A DNA stretch of 64,000 nt from Engraulis encrasicolus (lineage: Eukaryota > Chordata > Actinopteri > Clupeiformes > Engraulidae). The position numbers and the translations under genes were made by a program. Of the stretch, positions 49,080 to 64,000 are shown in pieces. Every line of letters begins with the position of its first letter. The first letter of the stretch is position 1. The notes under the pieces are model-generated. The model ran no database searches, was not told the origin of the DNA, and saw only the letters and a program-made list of their open reading frames with translations. Location of the stretch: assembly GCF_034702125.1 (NCBI RefSeq), contig NC_085865.1, forward strand, positions 26,412,460 to 26,476,459, given 5' to 3'.

Positions 49080-49947
49080 ATAGAACCCGGGGGCCACATG
49101 TGGCCCGCTGTGTCATTTCATATGGCCCACAGAGCCTTTACAAGAAAATACTTTGTATTCAAAGTGATACTCTCCACGAGCATTTTACAGTGGATACCCA
49201 AGACAGGGGTCTTACAGGTTTTAGATTAACTATGTACATTGGCTACTGTATTCATCTATTAACCATGCACATAGCAGGATACTGTATGTGTATTCATCTC
49301 TCTAATGTTCTGTCCCTTTAAATGGCCCGTGCCTCTGCCAGTCATTTTATTTAGCGTTACCACAGCAACCCATAGGTCAGAAATCAGTTATCAAAATTCA
49401 CAACAACTTTCGACTTATGTCCAGACCCTTTCCTTTCTCCTCCGTACACCCCTAGTGAAACACTGTCTGTAAGTAATCTTCTTAATCTGTCTTCTCTTCT
49501 TATTCTTCTTGATTAACTTGTTATTTAACTGCTTATTCAAATATCGTACATTTTCCTTGATCTCTTACCCATATACCTCCCATAATCGTCCCTCCCGTAA
49601 TCGTCCCTTCATCTCAAGATTCAGCAGAACTTTAATGGACTTTAATGGACCTTATTTATTGAATAGGCCTACCTTTCGTTTTACGTTGTATTTTACAGTT
49701 TTACCTTTCCACCATTAAACTACACGGAACTATGGCATCCTGACTCGCCGTTCCTGCTTTGATGAGTGTGAATGAGTTTAGGCTGGCTGTCCGATCAAGT
49801 TACGTCAAAACACTTGTGTGGGGACAGCACAATGCCAGTGTACATTATTTTCTATTAAAAACATCGGCAAGTTGCCCATGATATCTGGCCCTTTGGTCAA
49901 TATTGTAAATCCAATGTGGCCCTTGGGCCAAATAATTGCCCACCCCT
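49080..49947. mobile_element. Decayed hAT-type element
   Basis: The right end, inverted, reads AAGGGGTGGGCAATTATTTG then GGCCCAAGGGCC. The left end has GGGGGCCACATGTGGCCCGC. These are typical fish hAT tips and subterminal GGCCC motifs. No exact 8-bp duplication was found. Confidence 0.5.
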
Positions 49948-53524
<3,577 letters not shown>

Positions 53525-53780
53525 CTAGACCAGGATGTCGCTCCTCTTACTGCACCAGACCACCAGGGTGATCATGGCCAGCGTCAGCAGGATGGGGATG
53601 AGGATGAGGACGGCCAGGAGGTCGTCCGAGGGGTCCACCCACACCACCCGCTCCACCGTGTAGTTGGAGAAGAAGAGCTTGTGGATGTGCACCATGAAGT
53701 TCTGCACCAGCGGGTTGGGGAAGTAGCAGCCTATCCGCTCCGACGTCTGCTCGGTGCAGGCTGAGAACACGTGGTACTCG
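53525..53780 (-). CDS. ramp3-like: Last exon of a RAMP3-like receptor activity-modifying protein
   Basis: RAMPs are single-pass membrane proteins that partner calcitonin-receptor-like GPCRs. The exon encodes the C-terminal part of the extracellular domain (CTEQ...IGCYFPNP, FMVHIHKLFFSN), a DPSDDLL juxtamembrane segment, a transmembrane helix (about LLAVLILIPILLTLAMITLVVW), and the short basic tail SKRSDILV, ending in TAG at 53,527-53,525. The acceptor CTTGTCTCCGCAG lies just before 53,780, and the frame enters as the third base of a split codon. Upstream exons (signal peptide and first cysteines) must lie at higher coordinates; I could not find them in the window. The cysteine expected after FFSN is tyrosine here (NYT, still an N-glycosylation sequon). 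RAMP3 is the closest match by motif; another fish RAMP paralogue is possible. Confidence 0.85.
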
Positions 53781-55679
53781 CTGCGGAGACAAGCAGAGAG
53801 AGGGGAAGTGAGGGATAGGGATGGAGGGAGGGTTAGGGCAAGGATAGAGGGAGAGAGAGGGAGAGAGAGGGGGTGGGGAGGTGGAGGGAGTAGTAAATTA
53901 GTTTTTCATTGACCTTTAAATGGGTTTGCAAACTCAAGTCATTAAAACATTATTATTTTGCTTATTTCATTTTCACAATATTAACAAAAATAGATTTGCA
54001 ATTAGGCCTACCCAATTATCAAGATAAGATAGACCATCTCATATTTTGGCTATATTGACCTGGCTATATTGGGCATGATTGAATGCTTGTGTTGTTCCTT
54101 TAGACATTTTGGGGATGACCTGCTTATTGGAGGTCTTGTGTCTGATGGCCCGAGGACTGTTCTTCAAAGCAGGGCCACAAGGGGACGGAGACTTTCTAGC
54201 AAAGCCCCACACACTTCACTGATTCTCCCTGACAGAGTTCACAAAGGAGAAAGTGCACACTGTCTGTTTGCCGGGTTTCTGCATGATGAAGGGCGTTTAG
54301 ATCACTTTAGCACACTTTACAGTTCAGAAGAAACAAGATGATGGAGTAGAGATGGTCATTATTAAATTGCACCTGTGAATGTGGATGTGATATTTACACA
54401 TACAGTATATTGCTGTATGAATGGTATTTTGAACATGAACCTAGACATTCACTGAGAATTACTTCAATAGGTTGTTACTTTTGTCTACCACTTACAACCT
54501 AAAATGTGCCACTCTGCCTATAATTTATAGCTATGTCTATGTATTGACAAGGTGACGTGAAAAATCCAACTTCACTGACAAAAGATCAGTATAATGTATA
54601 ACGGATTTGGAAGTCAATTGGAAATCTACCTGTATTCGGTATAGTATAGAAGGGGGGCATTTGTCTTTCCCTTTTCCTTACTTGACATATTTTAGTCCAC
54701 TGGATATGAGTTTAATTACGAAGATAAAATGTTGATGCTGTAGTTGGTCGAAGGAAACCAACAAACTGCTCTCAGGAGAAAACAAACAGCAAACAAACAT
54801 CAAATGAATGCATTTAACAGGCTAATTAGGGCTGTATAGGAGTGAGTTATACTGAAACTTACTTAGGCCTACTTTGCAAACACTGTTTAAGCCTTTCAGC
54901 AGGTTATTTTTGGTTGCAGTTATAATTTAATAATGGGCTAAATGTTAAGACCTTCTTGATGACATGACATTACAGTAAGTGCAGATTTATGAAGAGGATT
55001 TGGTGGTGAGTGAACTTTCACTTCTCTTTGCACTCTAAGTCATTGAATAAAATATGTACTTGTAATGCTTAGCACAAGGTTGTGTGGTGAGTTTGTTTGT
55101 TTGTTTGTTGTAAAAACAAAGAACATTGCCATCCTACTGTTTTTTTCATTTCCAGAGAGGCCTGCTCCTAAAATAGACTACCACTTTTATTATGGATTAA
55201 AAAAAATAAAGCAGCTTTGGCCATGGACAAAAATCTCCATCTCATAAATCTTCCTCGCAGAACCTCCCCATTGCAAATGAGTTGAAAATATGCCATGTAT
55301 ACTTTGAATGAAATATAGGCTGTACTGACTTCAGTAAGTAAGGCGGTTCTGTTTTGCCTGTGTTGACAAGATTAGTTGTGACTAAAGTGCTTGCTCATCC
55401 ACAAAATGATTGTCTTTGGCGGTGGTAAACATATGAAGAGAGGAAAATAAAATATCCACACAGCACATTGCTTTCTCGTATATGAATTATTTGATGAAAC
55501 TTGCACAACCATTCGACCAAACACAGGCCTTCATTTAGGCTTTCTGTTTTCTCCCGTCAGCTTGATTAGTTTTGATTCAGGGCCATGCAGTGCACCATCG
55601 TGCCCCTTATTACCTCACCGGAGAGACATGCCCTCCCATGTTTCCCTCTCAATTTCGTCTGGGTAAACAATTAGGTGTG
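53781..55679 (-). other. Presumed RAMP intron sequence, nothing else recognised
   Basis: There is a polypyrimidine tract on the minus strand next to the acceptor, and a purine-rich stretch to about 53,890. No upstream RAMP exon was recognised here or up to 64,000. Confidence 0.5.
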
Positions 55680-55783
55680 CACGGTAAATTTCCGCTGTGT
55701 TAATTCATTACCTAGTGAGTCTGATCAACCCAATTTGACTCCTGAAGTGTTGAACTGACACGGCATGATTTATTGTATGTGCA
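55680..55783. mobile_element. Degraded MITE of the CACAG-end family, copy E
   Basis: It starts CACGGTAAATT and contains GTGTTAATTCATTACC and, inverted, GTGTCAGTTCAACACT. The layout matches copies A and D. Confidence 0.45.
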
Positions 55784-56235
55784 GGGAAGTTCTTTGGGTG
55801 CTCTTCTCTAAAATCTTAAATCCTAATGCCAGCAAAACATCCCCTGGATTATAGGAGGGCTGCTGAGAATATTTAGTAGCAAATATGTGTGCAAAAGGGC
55901 ATTGAAGTTCAGCCAAAGAACAGCATCTGAAGCAGACACATAATGCCCCCCTCATTACATAGCATAAGCATCAAACAGCACTGACTCATACTGAACAAAC
56001 CGCAAATAGACATTCAGTACATCGTCCATCCAAGTCCATTACTATAAAGCACTAAAAGCTCACTGACCCCGAGGCTATTTTTTCCCCCTTTTACCGTTAA
56101 TGTATCGCCTACAAATCAGAGAAGTCTCATCTCTCTGGACAGATACATGGCCTATTAGCGTTTATTAGCGTCTATTAGCTTATGCCATCCTGATGGTGAG
56201 TATAGTGAGTCATGTAGGTTGACATGAACAAAACG

Positions 56236-56432
<197 letters not shown>

Positions 56433-56821
56433 CATGTGTGTGTTTGTGCGTGTGTTATAGAGGAGAGGGGTTATCCAAAAGCCCCATTTTGCCTAAAGTT
56501 CTGTAAATCAATTTAACTGAGTTAAGCTTCTTGTGTTTCTGTGCTCTGCTCTGTGTAGCAGATAGCACTGGGTCAAAGATAAGGAAGGAAATTACACGTA
56601 CACCCGATAACCTGGGGTTTGTATTATTTTTCGGATGGCCTGAACGCATCATTAGGGCACGTCTATTTGGCTTCATTTTCCATTATCTTTATTGAAATTT
56701 GCATTTAGATATCAGCCTAGAAACCTGGAAAAACTGTACTGGAATATAACAAGCCAAGCAAGGATTAGGTATTTTATTACGACGATATTCGTAACACAAA
56801 ATGATGCATATTGCAACTTAA

Positions 56822-57180
56822 AGGGACACTGTGTGAGATTTTTAGTTATTTATTTCCAGAATTCATGCTGCCCATTCACTAATGTTACCTTTTTCATGAA
56901 TACTGACCACCACCATCAAATTCTAAGTATTCATTATGACTGGAAAACTTGCACTTTTCATAAATGAAAAGGGGGATCTTCTCCACGGTCCGCCATTTTC
57001 ATTTTCCAAAAATAGCAATTTTTAGCTGCAAAAATGACTGTACTTGGATCTTACTAGAAAATACTTGTTTATTACTTAGTAAACTTTCATGTAAAGATCA
57101 AATTTGGCAATAGGCAGCCCAGTTTCAATGAGCAGCATAGTTGCAGTACCTTTTTTGACCATTTCCTGCACAGTGTACCT
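56822..57180. mobile_element. TTAA MITE, relative of 23,502-23,834
   Basis: TTAA (56,818-56,821) precedes AGGGACACTGTG. The right end, inverted, is AGGTACACTGTG, followed by TTAA (57,181-57,184). It is 359 bp and non-coding. Confidence 0.85.
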
Positions 57181-57239
57181 TTAACCCTGGTTTTATTTAT
57201 TTCTTTTCAAAGTAGACTACATTTTTTGCAAATGCTCAT

Positions 57240-57420
57240 TTTTTGGGCCGTTTGTTTTTATTATGACAGAAGAACAATCAGTGAGGTGGACAGGAAACAA
57301 TGGGCAGAGAGAAATAGGGTAGGATCGGGATATGACCCTGGCTGGACTTGAACCGAGGTCCCTGTGGACAGTTGCCCGTATATAGGACTCTGAGGAAGAC
57401 GCAAATGAGTCAAAATGTCA
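57240..57420 (-). mobile_element. tRNA-derived SINE
   Basis: The minus strand carries a perfect B box, GGTTCAAGTCC (57,354-57,344). After it come GGGTCATATCCCGATCCTAC and CCTGTCCACCTCACTG, then AATAAAAA near 57,260. This body is a common fish SINE type. Confidence 0.7.
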
Positions 57421-60248
57421 GTCACCGCACCAAAAAAAAAAGACTTAAACATGTGCAGAGTGTTGCGGTCATCCCTGGCAGAGAAGTAGCCCAGTTTCTC
57501 CAGTTGCCCATACATGGTCTGGGTGCCTTAACATTCAGCACCCACACAAAATTATCTGAATACGCGTCTGTATGCTCATAACAATGCAAGCAACAAATTA
57601 GTGGATGCAGCAGTGCAGCAGTGAATGCAAGTTACACAAGTCAATATATTACACATGAATAAATAAAAGGAAATTTCAAATGCTTCTTCCGTGCACCTCA
57701 CACAGTCTCTGATAAGAATGAAAAGGTGTCCATTTTAACCTAAGATACAAACAACTGTCTGTTTAAATACATTTGGATCTGGGGGGGGAAAGTCTGAATT
57801 TTGAGATGACTTGTGCCAAATGAAAAAAACAATGTCATTGACCTCTAATTTCACACTGCCACGAGTAAATGGTATTTATCACCCTTATTTTAACCTCTGA
57901 TGTTTTTAAATGTTGATGCCTCTAGCATCCTGCAGGTGTTTACAGGTCGTTCATTTTGCTTTCCCTCTGTGCACAGTATTGCCACGCATGCAAACATAAC
58001 TAAGGCACACGAAGGTCATGTTTTTCTATGCTTTGTTGTATAGATGCATAATGCAAATAATATAGGACAGACAAAATCATTGACTTCCCAGCCTGCACAT
58101 TCCATTAAGTTCCCTTTTAAAAAAAAGTCAATATGCACTGCAAAATTAATCACAAAATTAATCACTTCAAAATTAATCAAAGCACTGCAAAATTAATCAC
58201 AACACATTGATATTCATAACATGAAGTGGCGAAGATGGCTATGCCAAACCCCTTCAATCATGGCTTTATCCTGCCTGTGAGAAACTCAGTGTGTGATCTT
58301 GCCATTGGGTTGTAAAGGTCTTAACAGCATAGCGTGCTAACAATGCACAGCAGATGTAAACAAAGTACAGCCACTGCATCATACACAAACACATAAAGGT
58401 CAAACCAAGGTTAGGCTCAGGGTACTTGAAAGTGTTGTCCATGATGCATTGCCCTTGAGGAAATGCTATTGAAGTACAGGTATAGGGCTCTTGAATGAGT
58501 GACCTTGAAGTCATATTTGAAGCACTCCTTGAGGATATTGCTATTTTTAGAATTTACGTCATTTACAACACAAGACAGGACCGATAGTGGTTTTGTTTAT
58601 GGCTTCAAAGGCACATTATAGGCACAGAAAGGCTATTCAGGTTATCATGAAACACCTATGACCATCCTGTGTTCTCAAGGTGATTCTTCAGGGACTGGAT
58701 GATGATGGCAAAGGCTAATGCATTCACTGAAATAAATAGAGGCTGCTTGTTATAAAAGTGATGTCCTCTGGCTGCTATCCCCGTTGAGTCACACAAATAT
58801 AAAAGTAGCCTGTGCAAAATCGGAAGTCTTGTGCAATGCAATGTGTTTTCCTGGGACCTTCCATGTCTCATAAATAAACGCATTTATTCCGCCATAACCT
58901 AATTATGGTGCATAATTCTCGTAATTGGTGTTGGAACCAAGATGAAAGGCTTTTGGACCGTGCATAGAGAATGTGGAATTAATGTTGCAGTTGAGAAGGC
59001 TCTGTTTACGCATATAGTATGCTGTGTCGGAACACACTTTTAAATGCATTTCCGCTACTGGGACATATATCAGAATGTCTAGCCTGGTCATTACAGAGGT
59101 TATTTAATCCATTAGTTCTAAGTGCATGTCCATAATTTTAGGGTGCATCTGCTGGGTAATTGAATATCCTCTGAATAAGTCCTATGGGTAAAACCTCCAC
59201 TTCACTTCATCAAACTTGCCAGAGTCGGAAAGTAACAACACGATACAGTACTACCATAGCCGTTGAGATTTTCCTATGCCACATTGATCTTCATTACACA
59301 CAAATGTAAAAATTAAGGGAAAAATGAGTGCTAGTGGTAACAGTTCATGTGAAAGTTCATTGTTGTGCTTGAATTACAATACGTCTGATAATAAACATTT
59401 AAAATGGTTACACATTACTTTCCTCAACAAAACCCTGATGCACTAATTCCATAATTCAACAATACTACATCCCCAATCCAATAGACTACTGTTTCCCCAA
59501 CCTTTTTTGTATTGTGTGTCTCCTAAGCCTTTTTGTCATCCTTACTCATGCTGCATATCTCCTCCTCTATCCACATGTGACTATGCTCCATGCATTTGTG
59601 ACTATTATTACATTTTCCCATGTTCCCTAGAGTTCTTTTGTATCCCTAGTGGTACACCCCTGGTACAAGGAATCAATGCAATAGACAACCCAACCGTAGA
59701 GCCACTTGTTACAGCTTAGGCCATTGAGCTAACAGCCAGATTAATTGATGCACTGGGGCAGGCTGACCTGACCCAAGATGTTTGCTGTCCTAATGGACCT
59801 CCATGGAGCCCAGTGCCCCTTCGTAAAAGCAATATCCGTCCATAATACAAGACGAATGTTTACCGCTCACTCACCCACCCATTTCAATCTATTTAGAGAG
59901 TGCCTAAGGCAGTCAGGATTAAAACACAGATTCATATCAGGCAGTGTGTACTGTTGAAAAGGTTGTATCATGGCTTAGGCAGCTAAACAATCATGAAGAT
60001 GTTTGGACAGTAAAATTGCACGGTTGTGAAGGTGTTTGCATATTGTCTTGGGTTTTCTAAAGATACGCTGTACAGTAATGTGTCAGAGAGGAATATTTTG
60101 CCACCCGCCAGGTTTGATATTGTAAGTGTGATATTGCATGGTGTTGATATTGCAAGTGTGTGTGTGTGTGTGCGTGTCCCTTTGATACCACATGCGCAGT
60201 TGCGCACACATGCACAAATGTACGCACACCCCACCCCCACCCCACGTC

Positions 60249-60249
<1 letters not shown>
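57421..60249. other. Non-coding stretch with a small tandem repeat
   Basis: At about 58,137-58,202 the motif CAAAATTAATCA is repeated about five times with short spacers. The rest is A/T-rich unique-looking sequence with no recognised gene or element. Confidence 0.5.
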
Positions 60250-60339
<90 letters not shown>

Positions 60340-60353
60340 GCGCGCGCACACAC
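60250..60353. repeat. (CA)n microsatellite, target of the outer hAT insertion
   Basis: Pure CA runs to about 60,337, then CGCGCGCG and CACACAC. The GCACACAC at 60,346-60,353 is duplicated at 61,911-61,918. Confidence 0.85.
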
Positions 60354-61309
60354 CACCAGCGTAGCCAGAAATAATAAAACAGGTGGGCCCAGAAAAAATC
60401 GGACGGGCCCAACCTGAAAGCGTGTAGGTAGATATTATAAAACCGTGCTCAAAAATGATACTTTGAAATTGAAATCATAGAAATCACAGAAGATGAACCA
60501 GACTTTTGACAAAATGATTAATTATCGCTAGTGGTGGGCCGTTATCGGCGTTAACGTGCTGCGATAATGTGAGACTGTTGTCGCGCGATAAAGAAAATAT
60601 CGCACGTTAATCTATTCTCAAAATATAGGTTTGGAGTTTGGGTATGCACGTCACCAAAGCGTTTAATTGACAGACGCTTTCAGACTGCGCTCCAGTCACG
60701 TATCCTCTCCACCTGTTGCTTCAGCAGACCTACTAAATATGAAGTGTTTGCATGCTGAAAACATTAATCCCTCTGCCGTGGTAGGTGTTGTTTGAGTGAT
60801 TTTTCATAAGTGGTAGGCTAGACTAAAGAGACGTTATTGTTTGAGGTGAAGCATAGAGACATTATTGTGTGTGAGTCCCGACATAACCTACAGTTCCTCA
60901 CGCATTGCATGGAACACATAAACAACTTCCATAAATCTTGACTGTGCCACAATTGCAAAAGATTCGGTGTGATATGCATTTTGAAGGTTGCCGAACTGAA
61001 ACTGTCAATTTCTACTCTCGCTGAATGTTTGTGTTGCAATCGCGCACATTTACGACTCAGTGAGATATTCTCATGTCAGACGGTAGCCTAAACCTCGCGG
61101 TTGTCGCGCTTGTTTTTTTTTTTTTTTTTTAACTGAATTAATTTCGATTTGTAACTCCTCTGCCATTGTAACTCTGAGGACAACTGTCAGGTTTGGGCCA
61201 AATCGCCGTGTGCCAGTGCTGTAGGATCTATTAGATATCCAGCCTGGCTCTGCTGAGGGCTGCTGTGCCTATGCGCGCAGAGCTCCTCCCTCTTAACAGT
61301 CAGTGGCAG

Positions 61310-61361
<52 letters not shown>

Positions 61362-61910
61362 CCCCCCATTAGAAATGCTGAATTGTTGAGGTCATTTTGT
61401 TTAAATAGCTTAAATGTTTGATAGATTTCTCTGTATTCGCCTCTACAACTTACAGTGCTGTTCATTTACAAATTTCAGTATCTTATAACTTGAAATGCTT
61501 CCTAACATATTGGACACACTTTACACATATTGCAGTGATTTTTTTCATCACCAAGTATCAACATGACCAATTTTTGAAGATGAGATGGATTTTGGGAAAA
61601 AAGATGAGCTCTGGTCTAATGCGCCATCTGTCTTAAGAAACCTCAAGGTTTTTTTGGCATCATTTCGCTAGCGTGCCTATTCTGAATGAGCCATTTTGAT
61701 ATAGATTAATCTAGATTAATCTAGATTAATTTCATAATTACAGTGAGATTAATCTAGATTAAAAAAATAATCTATGCCCACCCCTAATTATCGCTCAGTG
61801 CTATGCCATTAATTATGGCAAAAGTTGACTGTCAAGTGTGAATGGGGAGGGCCTGGATGTCAAGTGGGCAGGCCCAGGCCCACCCAGGCCCACCCTTGGC
61901 TACGCCTATG
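60354..61910. mobile_element. hAT-type element (CGTAGCCA ends) split by a nested hAT
   Basis: The left tip is CACCAGCGTAGCCA and the inverted right tip CATAGGCGTAGCCA, with GGTGGGCCCA-type sequence inside both. An 8-bp duplication, GCACACAC, lies at 60,346-60,353 and 61,911-61,918. Without the insert at 60,529-61,786 it would be about 290 bp. Confidence 0.8.
60529..61786. mobile_element. 1,258-bp hAT-type non-autonomous element nested in another
   Basis: The tips are TAGTGGTGGGC and, inverted, TAGGGGTGGGC. A perfect 8-bp target duplication, ATTATCGC, is at 60,521-60,528 and 61,787-61,794. The left subterminal has CGTTATCGGCGTTAACGTGC. The right subterminal has tandem TAGATTAATC units. It contains (T)n near 61,110 and (CT)n at about 61,313-61,360. 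No transposase frame is seen. Confidence 0.9.
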
Positions 61911-61918
61911 GCACACAC

Positions 61919-64000
<2,082 letters not shown>

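Noticed and set aside
53547..53792. 81-aa alternative frame over the RAMP exon (proline/histidine-rich)
   Set aside because: It is a GC-rich shadow frame; the other frame has clear RAMP motifs and proper splice phase.

Overview
This 64 kb window is eukaryotic and most likely from a ray-finned (teleost) fish. The reasons are very abundant CA/GT and GA/CT microsatellites, tRNA-derived fish-type SINEs, L2/CR1-like LINE debris, many short hAT, Tc1 and TTAA-specific elements, and one exon of a vertebrate RAMP gene. It is gene-poor. The only host coding sequence I can support is the last exon of a RAMP3-like receptor activity-modifying protein, on the minus strand at 53.5-53.8 kb. Most long open frames are microsatellite translations or frames inside repeats. 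Species cannot be fixed from this sequence.

Two apparently complete autonomous transposons dominate. (1) 21,338-30,191 is an 8.85 kb DNA transposon with CACAG...CTGTG ends, 14-bp perfect terminal inverted repeats and a TA target duplication. It carries a YY1-like promoter motif, a spliced accessory gene (9 coding exons, 517 aa; N-terminal CIDE-N/ubiquitin-like region, then a SAMD3-like region) and a single-exon 817-aa zinc-finger transposase with the acidic, CxxC and H..E signature of the CMC (CACTA/Mirage/Chapaev) group. The two frames overlap by 14 nt. Five short MITE-like repeats elsewhere in the window share its end style (CACAG/CACTG plus GTGTTAA motifs). (2) 36,496-46,336 is a 9.84 kb Ty3/gypsy LTR retrotransposon on the minus strand. 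Its 2,102-bp LTRs are almost identical. It has a primer-binding site matching tRNA-Ser, a polypurine tract, and intact gag and pol. At the gag stop there is a G GGA AAC slippery heptamer, a 5-nt spacer and a possible H-type pseudoknot, predicting gag-pol expression by -1 ribosomal frameshifting.

Region by region: 0-9 kb holds a MITE, a poly(A) retroposon with an 18-bp target duplication, a Tc1-like element interrupted by a TTAA element, and further MITEs. 9.6-13.2 kb is a nested cluster with a hAT element, two long-inverted-repeat elements and a 1.2 kb near-perfect palindrome. 14-20 kb holds MITEs, a SINE, a foldback element and microsatellites. 21-30 kb is the CMC-type transposon. 30-36 kb holds hAT elements, a LINE 3' end and an LTR/PBS remnant. 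36-46 kb is the gypsy element. 47-64 kb holds SINEs, hAT and TTAA elements (one hAT inside another at 60.4-61.9 kb), microsatellites and the RAMP exon. Element boundaries are mostly supported by target-site duplications read directly from the sequence. Family names are from recognition, not from database searches.
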